From the NCBI GenBank assembly GCA_946699065.1, contig CAMPDV010000135.1, positions 124,001 to 188,000 of the forward strand: a stretch of DNA of 64,000 nucleotides, read 5' to 3'. A program made the translations under genes and the position numbers. This document shows positions 10,687 to 23,501 of the stretch, piece by piece. The DNA is from Loxodes magnus (Eukaryota > Ciliophora > Karyorelictea > Loxodida > Loxodidae). The notes under the pieces were generated by a model that had not been told where the DNA came from, did no database searches, and saw only the letters and a list, made by a program, of their open reading frames with translations. The first letter of the stretch is position 1; each line of letters starts with the position of its first letter.

Positions 10687-13600
10687 ATGTAAAAATCAAA
10701 CTGTGACGCTTGCAATTCTCAAATTTAGGCGGATCAACAGAAATTTTAGTGTAAAATGTGTGGAATAAACTCCCATAAAGAGTGTCAGGCTTCTTGATAT
10801 ACCCAGTCTAGTTATTGCGATCACTGTTTTATATAAAGAGAGAAAAAATAACGATTTCCATGTTATGTGTGTGGAAGTCAAGAAGGAGTCATGAAAAACT
10901 TTCAGGAGAACATATGAGCTCATATATAGTGTGAAAAGAACAAAAGCGATTGCTAATTCTAACTTCCAAACGAGAAATGCTGCTATTGTTAGGCTCAAGA
11001 TTCTTAATAAGTACTTTGCACTTAGTGTGGAGTAAGCACGTTCCACTTAAAATGCTACAGCAAATTTAAGCAATCCTAAGACGAATCTATCCAACTTTGT
11101 TCTTCCTGTTTAAAACAAAACGGTTTTTAAAAATAGTAATCAAAACACGATCTTCAAAAGAAAACTCAAATTGGAAATTAGTAAAATAAGCGGGAAAAAG
11201 GAAGTAAGAGTATAAGAAAAAATCCTATTTAAAACATAAAACCCAAAAAGATAGATTAATAAGTTCTAAGCAACTACTTCGATCAAGAAAATAACTTACA
11301 AGAATAGAAGCAAATTGAAGAGCAACTTCTTTAAAATGATAACCAGAACCAAAAAATAAACTCGTAAAATAATAAAAAATAAAGTTCTTAAGATTAAGCT
11401 TAGGATAACTAAATTAACTATAGTAGCTAATAAAAGCAACAGTTTATTGAGAAAATGCTCAGTAAGATATGGGATACTTTTCATATTTGACAGTCTGAAA
11501 CTAATTTTATAAAGGGAAAATATAGTCCTCCAATTAACTTCTGAAACACTTAGATGCTGTGATTCTTTGTTGACAAGCAATATCTTTATGACAACTTAAC
11601 TCCACATTGATCTCGATTCCTCTAAAATCAAATAAAAAAGCTAGAAGCATAAAAATAAAATATAACCAAAGGAACGTCTGTTCATGAATGAGAACTCATT
11701 AATTATATGTTTAGCAAGTATGATAAAAAGTAAAGCGAGTAGGAAGCTTTTGGCTTATAAGAAATGCCAGATGACAATTGCTTCGTATAGAATCTTTTAG
11801 AAGAGACTAATCAGAAGAAAGAAAATCTTGCTGATTAACTGGGTCTTATCATTTAAACTCTTTCCAGCATATAAGAATCAGATAAAACTGAAAATGATAA
11901 TGACTTTAGTGATATAGAGAATTATGAAGATTATACAAAGCAGCTCAAGTTTGTTTTCAACTAGAAGGCTATAAAAACTAGAAATGATTACCTTGATAAT
12001 TTTTAAATTTCAGAATCCCAAGAAAATTTAACTCCTTAAGGAGAAATACCCTGCTAAATATGCGGAGACACAGATTACGAAGAAGATGATACTATTTTGA
12101 TTTGCTAGTCTTGCGATTTAGGAGTTCATTTCCATTGCTATGGAGTTGATAAGATTCCCTCAGGAGAGTGGCTGTGCTAGCTCTGCTAGGAATTTCCAAG
12201 AGATTAAGAATATCGTAAAAATATGAGTTGCTTGTTCTGCACAAATAAAGGAGGACTTATGAGAAAAACAAGCTTGCTCAACGATTAATATTCTTATCCA
12301 AACTACTAGCATAGCAGCGAGAAATACATTTGAACTCATGTTACATGCTTTAACAAATCATTAAAAACACACTTGACAGGGTCTATTTAGGATTAATATA
12401 ACATGTTGTAATTATAAGTTGCAGATGTCAAGCAAAAAATTAATAAGCTACTTCCCTGCTAAATATGTAACTCAAATTAGGGAATCACATACAGATGTGA
12501 ATTTGAGAATTGTGATTCATTTTTTCATGTTGAATGTGCCAGAAAGAATAAAAGAACGATTTGAAGGAAGTTCAAGGGTTTTCAAGCAGATATTTCATTT
12601 ATTAGAATTTTCTGTGATTTGCATAAGCCACTGCTACTTAAAGTGATTTGGAAGGAAAAATAATCAGGCTTCTTAGACAGCTTGCACAACTTTATGGAAA
12701 GCTGGAATATATGAAAAAACGCTCAACCTAAGGCCTAGAAGAAGAAAAAGATACTAATGTAGAAGACGAATTAAGTACAACAGATATAAAACGCTGATAA
12801 GAAATTTTCTTTCTCAGAATAAGAAGATTAGCAGCTAATAGCTAAAGTAGAAGCTCTTCTTGAAAATATAAACAAACTTGAAAAGTAAAAGCCAATCAAA
12901 CTAGTAATTAATAAAAATGAAAACAGATCCAAAACCCGTCATACAATAGACATTATAAGCGGAACGGTTTACAATTTGATAGAGCCTGATGCTATTAAAA
13001 AAGAAAAGATAAGTATTTAGACTAAGTCAATCGAAGAATGTTATCATAGATATAAAAATAAGTTGTATACGAAACTTCAGTAAAAGTTACAAAGCTAGAA
13101 AGTATAAATTAAGCTATATGAAGCTGTAGGATCTCAAACTGTTAAGAACTTAATTAAATAATCAAACTAAACTAACGAGCATGAGGTAATGGTCCATAAA
13201 GCCCCACATTAAAGCTAAAGAATTATTCCAATACCAAATGATTAACTAGACCTCTTAGCATAGTATAGCACTCGACTTAGAGGAAATAAGAAAAAAAATG
13301 ATTAGAAGTATAATAGAATTCTATCTAAAGAGAAGCCTAGAAAAAAGCAAAAGATTAACTAATCCTCACTTAATATAAATAAAACGGAGAGTAAGGAGTA
13401 AGAAATTATATAAAAGGTTGAAGTCCCAGTTTAGTAACAGTAGGTATATTGCATTTGTAAACAACCTTACAAAGAAACTCTTCCTTCCGATCCAAATATT
13501 CCCAAAGAACTTATTGAAAAGTTAAATTGAGGCAATACAATGATAGAATGCTCAGATTGCAAAGACTGGTTTCATTTCAAATGCATTGGATATCAAGGAG

Positions 13601-13704
13601 ATTAAAAATCAGCTGAAAGAGAAAAGTACACATGCGAGCAATGCTAGAAATCTGCGCAAAAAAATGGAATTAAGAAGAATGGCAGGAAGCAAAAATTTAA
13701 TTGA
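10687..13704 (+). CDS. Multi-PHD-finger chromatin protein (tandem PHD-knuckle-ePHD modules)
   Basis: A 1005-residue nuclear protein, probably a histone-tail reader. Residues 5-142 form a first Cys/His-rich module of paired CxxC units spaced like PHD, zinc knuckle and extended PHD. Residues 456-505 are a clear PHD of the JADE/BRPF type (CQICGDTDYEEDD, then HFHCYG and WLCQLC). A zinc knuckle at about 515-555 and an extended PHD at about 585-650 follow, with FFHVEC. A separate C-terminal PHD spans about 921-988 (YCICKQ, ECSDCKDWFHFKC). The linkers are Lys/Gln-rich. No acetyltransferase, bromo or SET domain is visible, so it is a reader or scaffold. Trp codons are often TGA; the last coding TGA is about 55 codons before the TGA stop at 13702. 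No intron is needed. Confidence 0.9.
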
Positions 13705-14766
13705 ATTGTATATTTAATTCATGTGAAACTATGCTGATTTTTATTTAACTCTTTCTTTATAATCATTTTATCATCACTATAACTTTCCCTACTATACATC
13801 ATGCGCATGCTTTATTAAAGCAATTAATTGTAAACATTAAAATTTTACCTTATAGAACCATACGAAAAGTCATACTATAAAAATAATAAACGTAAAAGAA
13901 AATTAAAAATAGTAGGAGATTGATAGCTACATATAGCATATTCATAGTTAGAACTAATAAGCTAAAATAGAAAATTTAAATTAATTATTAAATGTTGATT
14001 GGAGTGTAACCAGCAAACTGAATAGAAGTATAATCTTAAATTAAACCTTTATAAAATAGAACAATTACTGAAAACTAAAGCATATAAATCTCTAAAGTAA
14101 AGCAAACGCAAGTTTTGATAATCAATCTAGTATTTGTAAAAAATAAAAAAATTTGTTAAATCACAGGGATATTTTAGAATTGGAAGAAGATAAAAATTTC
14201 TAAAATAAAAAAAACTTAAACCATGAAATCAAAAAAATTTAAGTTAATTTGATAAAAATTATAGAAGAAAATTAATCATAATAACTGCAATACTTGTGCT
14301 TTGCTGGATGCCGATAAGCAACTTGCTTATAATCATCTAAAAAAGTAAAATGATAACTGGAATAAGGTAAAATCCTTGAGATAATAAACTAATTTAAAAA
14401 ATAAATAGAATTTTACTAACATTTAGATCTTTAAAGAGTAAGCAAGAATATTAAAAGCTTATATACACGAATATAAAATATTTCAAACTATTGTTTGATA
14501 TAAAAAGAAAGATATTCTTGTGCAGCTTTATTATAGATTATAGAATTAGTCTTATAAAATTACAAATATTTAGTTTAGCTCTTACTATTTTATTACATAT
14601 CAAGTTCAATCAAATCAAGTTTAACTCTACTAAATTTAATTTTTGCTTTAAAGAAATAAAGCAAGAGTAAGATTAGATACCTTAATAAAGTATTATAGCA
14701 AGTTAGATAATATGAAAATATTAGATAGGCTAAATAAAGATAATTAGTATATTTAAAATAGTTTAA
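13705..14766. other. Intergenic, no feature seen
   Basis: About 1 kb of A-rich sequence downstream of the PHD gene. No conserved motif or structured element is apparent. Confidence 0.6.
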
Positions 14767-15183
14767 ATGTAAAGAGAACCTACATACGTTGATTATTTAT
14801 CTCAAGAAATCCCTAGAGCTTCTAATGAATTCTATAACGTTATGGAGTTGGAGTTTATTAAACTTAAGCAGAAAGCAAGTACTTGCTCGCTGAAATGCTT
14901 CCAAGACATTGATCATTTAAAAAAGATACTTAAAGAGCCAAATTTAGAATAGCTTAATATCAAAAATGCGTTACTTTGTGCTAATAAATGTTAATAGAGT
15001 GTACAAACTTGTGAGTAGTTCTGTTAAAACAAAGTTTAATAATTAGATGTTCTACATACAAAGTGCTTAGAATCGGAAAAAGAATTCGCAGAGTAGCAGC
15101 TTATTTTCTGCTTCTAAGAAAGTTTAACCAGATTTAAAGAATTTTAGGATGAAATAGTTAAAGAGTTTTCATACTTTAAGTGA
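14767..15183 (+). CDS. CX3C-motif protein, FAM136A-like (DUF842)
   Basis: A 138-residue helical protein, the same length as human FAM136A. Cys pairs spaced CX3C lie at residues 40/44, 71/75 and 82/86, with single Cys at 100 and 115. CX3C helical hairpins are typical of the mitochondrial intermembrane space, where they form disulfides (small TIMs, FAM136A). Three pairs and the overall length fit FAM136A better than the two-pair, roughly 90-residue small TIMs. No cleavable presequence is seen, as expected for such proteins. Start is the only reasonable ATG; the stop is TGA. No in-frame TGA Trp occurs. Family membership is inferred from spacing and length, not from an exact motif match. Confidence 0.7.
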
Positions 15184-16756
15184 TATAAACTGCTTGAACT
15201 TTTAATTTCTTAATCATATTTATTACTCAACTCTATTCTTAAATCCATAATTTAGCTAATTTCCTTATAAAAGATTTAAGATACATTTAATTAAGAAAAT
15301 ATGTATTTCACAAGTTCTATTATGAAAGAACAAAGTAAATGATAAATATAATAAATTAGATATACTTTAAATTTAATAGCTTTATTGGTTCAGCTACTTT
15401 AAGCATTTTCTAAGTATTAATTTAGCTTTTCTCATGATACTTCTACATACCTAGCTATTATTCTTATAATAAATAACCTTATTCAAACTATAACGTGTGA
15501 TTATCAACTAAGTTAAGCATTTAATATTAGTTTAAAGTTATAATTTTTAATTAATAGTTTTAATAAAGTTTAAATTGACTTAATAGGCTTAATGCAAAAT
15601 CTAGATTTGGACAGGAAAATGAAAAATACTAATAGCTATATAAAAAGGCATCTTATTTATATGCTTTGATGGAGAAAATCTCTAATCAACTATGCTTTTA
15701 CTTATATTAGCTTTATTTACTCCCTAAATGAATAAATTATTTTATTTTGCTATATTTACTTATTTTATTGCATAAAATGTTAAGTGTTTTTATCTAAAGC
15801 AAGCTAAATACTAAAATTCAAAAATAATAAATTAGAATAGATTCCAGTTTAACTTCTCCTTTATCTAAAGCAAGGTTTTGATTACTAGTATACTTAGTTG
15901 TTTTCTATTTTACTGCTTAATAATGCTTGATAGCCATTTAAGATATATATTTCTCTTAATTATGATTAAGATGTCTTAAATTACCAACACTAATACCTCT
16001 TTATAGAAAGAAAAGGCTCTTTAATTGTCTACAAATACTTATAAAGAATTAATATAATAGAACTATATTTAAGATGTAAGTCATTTATTAATGAAGCATA
16101 AAAAGAAGCAGAAAGTAATAGTAGAGTGGAATTTGGTTACCATAAACTCATACTAGCATACCTAAAATAAATTAAATAGTAGTTTTGCTTTATCATTTTT
16201 ATTTGCTTTCCTAAAAAAGATTATTAATCAACTCATCAGCTTTAATCAAACTAAACTGCCTCTTTTGAATTTTCTTAATATGGAATAACTAAAAGGCTAT
16301 ACTTCTCTGAATCTATTATAAAGTTAAAGATAAACTATTGGATTGACTAAATCTTTAAGTGGAATACATATTAGTGCTCTAAATTTTAGTAACAGTTTTT
16401 TAGCCTTTAATTAAAATATCTCATTGTAATGATATTTAAATATCTGCACTCATATCAAATATATTATCATACTAATACCTTGTAAAGCAAATGAGCATAT
16501 ATCCTTTAAAGTTCCTACTGTTTGCCTTTAAACTTAACTTTCATATTTCAATTTATAACTTACTTAATACCTATTAAAGCTTAATGAGTTACTATATCTT
16601 TTGAATATAATAAATCTGCCTGCTAATAACTAGATTCACAAGTTAATAAGTATTAAATATTAAGAATGATATGAAGTATAGAATATAAGTAAACTGGATT
16701 TTGAATAAGAATGCTTATAGAAAGAATCAGAAATTTAAAGATTTAAAGTTTTAAAT
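15184..16756. other. Intergenic, A+T-rich
   Basis: About 1.6 kb without a supported gene. The frame of the next gene is open upstream to 16436. The part from about 16620 looks coding, so an upstream exon or an earlier start may lie in the last 140 bases. Confidence 0.5.
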
Positions 16757-19489
16757 ATGTTAGATCAACTGCTTTAAGATAAACTATAATAGGCTAACTA
16801 ATCCAAAACTCTGTGCTTTAAACATCTACAGAATTTGATAGTCTCTAAAAACTAAAGCTCTGATATTTAAAGTAGTGCGTAGCTGATGTAATCTGATTTA
16901 TAGCAGTTAACTTTATTATATGATGAAATCATTGTTACTCTCGTTAAGTAACTGAAAGAGGAAAAGGAAAAGACTATTAAGGTTAAAAATTAGAGTTACA
17001 TAATGGAGGATAAAACTTATTGTAGTGGATATTATGAAAGTGAACCTTAACTAATAACTAACTCAAGCCCTAACTCAACATCTAGAAATCATGAGATTAA
17101 TACTTCTTAATATTTATCTAAAAATCAAGAAAAAGAATAGATAAAGCTTAGTAAAATGAACTATAGTTTAGGTAAAATAAAGAATAAATAAAGGCATTAC
17201 ACTGATTAGAGATAGTCTTCTTTAATTCTCAACACTATCAGCTCGTTTTCTGTTGAAGGGAATTCATAAATTTTCAAAAAGTTAGGAAGGAGAAATAATA
17301 TCTAAAAGTAAAGGTAGTAATTAAATGCAAGCTTAAAGCTTAAGAAGGTAGACTTGGATGAAGTTTAATAGTATAAAAAAATTCGTTAAAGCGGTTAGAC
17401 TTAGAATTAGCATTAAGGAATTTTTTAGTATAACAAGAACTAGACATAATTTTCTGAGGTATAATAAGGTAATTAATTGTAAAGAAGAAAGATAAAGCTA
17501 AGTGGAAAGTGGAAAGAAGAATCAAAGAAAAATAATGATTAATAATAAGACAATTAGAATCATTCTAAATTAGTTCAGTAAGAAGATGATACACAATAAA
17601 AATTAAAAGTATCTAAATAATAAGTCTAAGATCAAATTAATGAAAACTAGAATTCGCTTTTTACTTAGGAAAGCATTTTTTCGGATTTAGAAAACGCTGA
17701 AAGACAAAATTAAGAAGATCGCATTGTTAAATAAAATGAGATATAATAGAATGTTATCTTTTATTAGGAAAAGCAAATCATAAAAGCTTCATAAAATTTA
17801 CGGTTTGAAAAGCAGAGTTCTATAGAGCATTTTTAAGCAACAAGTAGCAGTTAAACTTCTTTGAATAGCTTTTAATAAACACAAAATTCAATATCTGGAA
17901 TAGATGAAAAACAAAAGAATAAAAATGAAATATAATAAGTATAAATTTCCTCGAAATAAAAGAAAAGTTTGCCTAATTCAACTTCCCAAAATTAGTAAAT
18001 TTAACAAAATAAAGAAGGAAAGAAAGGAAAAAGTTTTTAACCATTTTAGGTGCAAGATTTATAGTACGATTAAACTCTTTAAATTAATACAATTTTAAGT
18101 CCTCAAAAGTACACAGAACTAGAAACTCCTCAGTACGATAAAGAGAATACAATGAAAATTTTTAATCTCTAATGCGAAAGTATAAAGGGACTTAGTTAAG
18201 ATTAAATAAAGTTTAATTAGATATAAGATAAATAAAATGCTCAAATAAACCAATTAAAGGAATCACCAAAGTAAGAAGAATTTCAATTCGAGAAAGCAAA
18301 ATTTAAAATCTAAAGCTAATAAGCTTATAGAGATTTATCTGATTATGCAGATAGAAAATTCATTAATTTTATTTAAAATTTAAAGGAAATATAAGAGTTT
18401 TAGTAAAGGCAAAGCATTTAGAATGAGATATAGCAATAGTACGACAACCTGTAAGTCATATGCTTAAACTGCTAAGAATTCATTAATCTATAATGAACCG
18501 ATTCTCACCTACAATTCTGTGAGTAAATACCAAATGAAATCTTCTAAAATCCAAAGTAACTTGTATTTCTGAAACTGGAGAAGTTTGAATAGCATCTAAA
18601 TGAATTAGCTATAGATTTATGTGAAAATTAAGTTATAATTAAGTTAATAGAGCTAGTGGATACTTTGAAGTAGAAGGGAAATTTGTAAAAAGTACTAGAA
18701 GTAATTAAAAGCTTAGAAGATATACTTAGCAATTCTCAGCAAGGAACTTTTAAAATTTTGTGCTTGCATTTACTCAGCATGGCTTAAGTAAATTAATTAA
18801 TATTTTAGGACATTTATTAGCTATTTCTAGGGGAATGATAAATTGATAAGAGTTCACCTTAAAATGAAAGCAGAGAAGAATCTCCGTAGTTGCGTAATAA
18901 TAATCCTACTATGAGCAATAATAAACAGATAATCTCTGAAGATATTTTCTGGGAAAATCTTGAAGAACTTGATAAATTCAACTAGTGATAAAAGACTTTG
19001 CAACATTAAGTACAAAGTAATCACTTATAATGAAATAGAATCTAGGGCTAAGAAGATTTTTCAGTAACTCAATAGTATTACTAAGTAAAAAATACAATTC
19101 CGTAGTTGCCTTAAAAGACATAAAAAAATCATTTCCAAGAATATAATTCCGAACCAGATTATATTGAGAGTTAGTAAAATATTCTAAAATTAAAAGAGAA
19201 ATACGAAGAAGATTCTAAAATGAAGTATTTCTACAAATTATGTCTACAAATAAAGTAAAAGTAGTATCCTTCAAGCTAATGCTAGCCTGATGATTCTTTT
19301 TAAAAACTGTATTAGGTAAGTTAATAAAATAGGAGGTATAAACAAAAAATTTAGACCTTTATGAGTGGCCTCTCTACATAAAGTAGTATTATCTTAAAAA
19401 GAAGCTCATTTTATAGTGACATCTTATTAAAACAGGTGTATTTAAATAATTATTCTTCAAGCTTAAAGATTTTAAACATAATTTATTGA
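16757..19489 (+). CDS. Large Gln-rich protein with C2HC zinc finger
   Basis: A frame of 910 residues. The first about 90 residues look like a coiled coil. Residues 95-560 are very Gln/Asn/Lys/Ser-rich and probably disordered. A C2HC finger follows at 569-588 (CLNC, then HxxxC) and a helical segment at about 600-690. The rest is again Gln-rich. C2HC fingers of this spacing occur in ciliary and microtubule-associated ZC2HC proteins, but I cannot name a function. TAA/TAG codons are extremely frequent (Gln). TGA is read as Trp at 18500, 18836, 18986 and 19031; the stop is TGA at 19487. The start is uncertain: 16757 is the first in-frame ATG, yet coding-like sequence continues upstream, so a 5' exon may be missing. 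Confidence 0.75.
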
Positions 19490-20461
19490 TAGCATAACTT
19501 AATTTAATGCTACCTTATTAATATAAACTATAGAGGAAGTTATTCATAATACGCAAAGCTAATAGGCTTATATATAATATATGCCTTTCGCTTATGGACT
19601 TAATAGCATCATTAAATTGTTTAGATATAATTAAATTAGTTAATGAGGCTAAACTTATATTCAAAGAATAATAAATACGAGTTAGTTATTTAAGTTTAAA
19701 GAATACTGTAAAAAGAAATAGAATGATGGAATACTGTAAGCCTGCATTATAGTAATAGACTTATAATAAAATAATAGCTTAATTAGATTGATTACTTAAC
19801 AATAGATTGAATTATTAAAGCTAAGATACTTTACTCTTTTACTCCTATTTTATTTAAAATATTTCCCTAGTGCTTTGTTTTCTTTTAAATATAAATTAAA
19901 TAAATCCTAAAAAGTGATAAAGCTTTGAAATTATGAAGTAGCCACATAACGATATATATAATAATAATTTCTACTTGAAGTTAAAATGTTTGCAAAAAGA
20001 CTTGCTAAGAGAATAAGTAAAGAAAGTTTAACTAATAGAGCCTAGCGCTAATAATAAATGTCAAGCATATGATAGCTATTGTAATATCAATAAGACAAAT
20101 TAGAAATGTTAATTAATATCTTTAGACTTATCATACTCATTTCTTTATTTAGACTTTAAATATAAAGAATAGTTTATAAATAGTAAAGCAAAGTTAAGGA
20201 TTCTAAATTATTAGTTTTATTAATATATTTAACTATATTTAGATTATATAACATCAAAATGTTATTCTATTTATGATTGAAATAGATTCTTAATGATGAG
20301 TGCAAATTTAACAATAATTAATCTTCTCTATTAAAAAGGGCATAAGACTAAAGCTTAAAATAGTAAAGTATTCTTGTATATTGTAATGCTTATGATTTAT
20401 ATATCGAAATTCATTGAAGCTTATTAAAGATTTAAATACTTCTTATTGCTACCATACAGCA
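19490..20461. other. Intergenic
   Basis: About 1 kb of A+T-rich DNA. I see nothing that I can annotate. Confidence 0.55.
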
Positions 20462-20773
20462 ATGCAGTCATATATGTGCTTCAGGAAGTTAAATGCCTTA
20501 ATGGCTAGAATTAATGTAGATCATAAGAATTCAGAGCACATAAGAAAAAGTTAAAGAATATTTTTCTTTCATTTTGTTAATGTTTCAATACATTTGGCTA
20601 GAACGGTAGTTTAATCTTATAACTTCATTGCCGCATTTATATACCCTTAGATGATTATCATAGCAAGATATCTTTTAGCTATTTCTGCTTTAATTATCTT
20701 CATAATCATTTTTTACTTAAAATCCATATTAACTAGATTATTTCTAACTCTTAGTCTCTTATTAAAGGGCTGA
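20462..20773 (+). CDS. Possible small membrane protein
   Basis: A 103-residue frame from ATG to TGA. The N-terminal third is polar and basic. The second half is strongly hydrophobic and could form two membrane helices (about residues 45-62 and 66-86), with basic residues at the turn and the end. Codon choice is mixed rather than pure A/T. No family is recognised, and random frames of this length occur in this TGA-poor DNA, so it is only a candidate. Confidence 0.33.
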
Positions 20774-21380
20774 TTAACTGAAGTGAATAAATGTTGTATA
20801 TAGATATCTTATTTATAAGTGAGCAAGTAATCTAAATTTAGATGAACAGGTGATTTAATATCCTATAAATGAATTGCTTGCTTTAAGTTAGATCTAAATT
20901 AAAGTATGTTTAAAAGCTTTAAAAGACTGCTAAGCTGTATTGAATTCTTACTCTCTCCTTTATTAAGCTTTTTATAATCCTCTTAATAATTTAAGGATAT
21001 TCTTAGTATTAGATATGAAAGCCTTTTTCTGTTTAAGCAACTAATTGTTATTTAAATGCTTTCCTTTTTAGCTATTAATCCTTGAGACTAATAGCAAAGG
21101 GTTATAAGGTAGTAAATGCTTACATTTCTAAATTATTTCATAAAGAAACCTAAGTAAGCAGATACTATCTTCAAATTGCTTTCTAGTTTTAATACTATCA
21201 AAGATAGTTCCTTTAGTAAAATAGTTAGAAAGAAGGAAGAAAAAGTTAGAGATATAAGGAGTAATCTTATGCTATTAATTGGCTTAAATTGGAAAATAAA
21301 TAAAGGTTAAAGAGATAAAATTGATTTCATTGTAAAAATAACTTTATTTTGTCAGGTTACTTCAATAATTACGGTTCAAT
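20774..21380. other. Intergenic
   Basis: About 600 bases of A+T-rich sequence upstream of the coiled-coil gene; nothing supported. Confidence 0.55.
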
Positions 21381-22190
21381 ATGGAGAAATAAGCAGATAA
21401 CTTGCAATGCTGGAAAATTTCAGACTAAGATCTATTCACTATTACATCTCAATCCTTACTTGAAGAAGAAATGATGTCTCCTTTAATATAGAATACTAAG
21501 GATAATAAACTAGAAAGAAAATCTCTAAAATCCTTTACATACTCCCTTGGTGCAAATAATAACTATTAGGAATAATTAAAGAGCAACAAAAGCCTTATAG
21601 ACAATTTCGATGGATTTAGTTACAATCTATTTCAAAAGTATCAAAAGTATCATCCCAAGTAATAGCAGTTTTTCATCCAAAACAATCTCAGGAACAAATC
21701 TTAAAAAAATTTAAGTTTAGATTATGAAACTCAGTCACGAAACTTTAAGCAGGAGGAAGAGGATAAGACAAAATCTTGTAAGTTAAAGGTTATGTTCCTA
21801 AATCAAAAATAGTAATCACTATAAAATTAAATTAAAAGGCTAAAAAGACAGCTTCAGAAGATGTAGCAGATGAATGAACTAGAATATCATAAACGATATA
21901 AAGAAATTTATCAATAAATTTAGAAACTTTAATAGAAGGAAAGACTAGTCTAATATCAGATTCATGAATTGATTGTAATGATGAAGCATATCAATGGATC
22001 TCCTATTTCATATTTAGCTTTGAGTTAAGGAAGTTCACCTTTGAATCCTCTAACCATCTAGAAGTTATCTTTTACTAAATAGAAAAGATCATTCATTAGT
22101 AAATTGATAGTTAAGAATCTTAACGTAATAGTTTATTCAACTTTAGTAGTTATATGTGCAGTTGTGCTACATCTTTTAAAAATTGTATGA
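21381..22190 (+). CDS. Coiled-coil tail-anchored membrane protein
   Basis: A 269-residue protein. Residues 1-135 are polar and Ser/Asn/Lys-rich. A coiled coil of Gln/Leu/Lys heptads covers about 145-205. One membrane helix lies at about 245-266 (IVYSTLVVICAVVLHLL), then a few residues and TGA at 22188. This layout (long cytosolic part, single C-terminal anchor) is that of tail-anchored proteins such as tethers or SNARE-like proteins, but I see no SNARE zero-layer pattern I trust. The stop is taken at the first in-frame TGA, which follows the anchor directly. No internal TGA occurs, and all other stop-like codons are Gln. Confidence 0.7.
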
Positions 22191-23101
22191 CAGATCCAGG
22201 TAAAAACTGCTTATTTATTAATAAATTTTTGTCAATTGATGCTTTCTAAAATTACCCCATTTTATAATAAGGCTATTTAACTACTTATAAGATATAATAT
22301 TATATCTACTCTAAGCTATCTATAACGCTTAAGTTATCTTTTTTCATATCACTCCATTAAAATATTTAATAGATTTATACATTAAGTCTATACGTTTCGT
22401 AAAAGAGATCTGGCTTGTTAATTAAATAGATAATAAGTGAAGAAGTACTTTACTCTAAATAAATAATTTATTACATATATGTTGCTTACTTTTAGCATTC
22501 ATTTCATTATAATAGGGATAAAGGGTATATATTATTATTTGCTACTATATCAATTCTCATGGCTTGCATTCAAATTTTATTGAAGTATATTATTAAACTA
22601 TTACTATCTAAGCTTAAAAAAAATTTTTGCTTATACTTAATCTTGTCTTCAAGAGATAACTTTTTGAGATTTATACGTTTTAATCAAATTCGTTAATCTG
22701 AAGATCTTGAAGAAAAGTGGTAAAAGAGTATAATAGTAGAAAAGTATATTAAAAGCAAAGTGGTTGTAGATAGAGATTCTTATAAATCCTAGCAGTACCA
22801 AAAATTTAATAATTTGGATATAATAATTAAATAGCTAGCATTGCAAAAATCCTATTCTTAGCTATTTTACTCAAAGATAATAAAAAGCTAAGGACATAAA
22901 AGATGAAGCATGAAAGCAATACTGAACTTTAATTAAATTATGAATACTTTGTATAAGAGGAATTCTCTCCTTGTGTATTAAAGGGTATTATTTCTATGAT
23001 AGTTAAAGGTAGAAAATGTTATCTATTGTTCTAGAATAAAACAACGTTATTTTTGACGAAATTTAAACTTAAGTTACTCGATATTTTTTGTTTGATTATA
23101 A
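22191..23101. other. Intergenic
   Basis: About 0.9 kb. The frame of the upstream gene remains fairly open, but the translation is low-complexity and hydrophobic. I treat it as non-coding. Confidence 0.55.
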
Positions 23102-23374
23102 ATGAAAACTCCTTTGAAATTTAAAGGTTAACCACTACGCAACCAGGTTAAAGGAAATCCTAAAACAAGTTAAAAGAATGAATCTGCTGAGATAGAATAA
23201 ATATAAATGACTGAAGCAGAGCTAGCATTTTTAACAGCCAAACAAAGGAGAGAAAAGCAAAGATTTCAGCAGCAGCTCAAGACAACTCACAGAGAAAAGA
23301 TTACTAAGTTTAATTAGCTCCTAGGTAAAATGCCTGAGCATAATGACATTCCAAGAGTGACTGGTGCTGTCTGA
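23102..23374 (+). CDS. FAM32A: FAM32A-like spliceosome-associated protein
   Basis: A 90-residue protein. The C-terminal half carries the FAM32A signature: MTEAELAFL at residues 35-43, then a basic helix (TKQRRE-like, KTTHREK), then FNQLLGKMPEHNDIPRV close to the end. Animal FAM32A is about 112 residues and ends in the same DIPKV segment. FAM32A acts in the catalytic and post-catalytic spliceosome during exon ligation. The N-terminal 34 residues are basic and variable, as in the family. The stop TGA (23372) is followed by TAA TAA. It is one of the cleanest cases where TGA ends a conserved family exactly on time. It converges with the kinase gene 127 bases downstream. Confidence 0.85.
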
Positions 23375-23501
23375 TAATAAAACAGCAATTATAAATTGAT
23401 TGATTTTGTTAATAAGTAATATATTTCTGAGACTGAGATTCAAGCTGATAGAGTTAATTAAATGCATTATGTATTAATGTAAATCTTAATTATGAGTTCA
23501 C

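Noticed and set aside
10696-11580. Two hydrophobic minus-strand frames opposite the PHD gene
   Set aside because: They are antisense shadows; the plus strand carries conserved PHD motifs in the same place.
22191-23101. Read-through of the tail-anchored protein gene
   Set aside because: The TGA follows directly after the membrane anchor, and the rest has no coding character.
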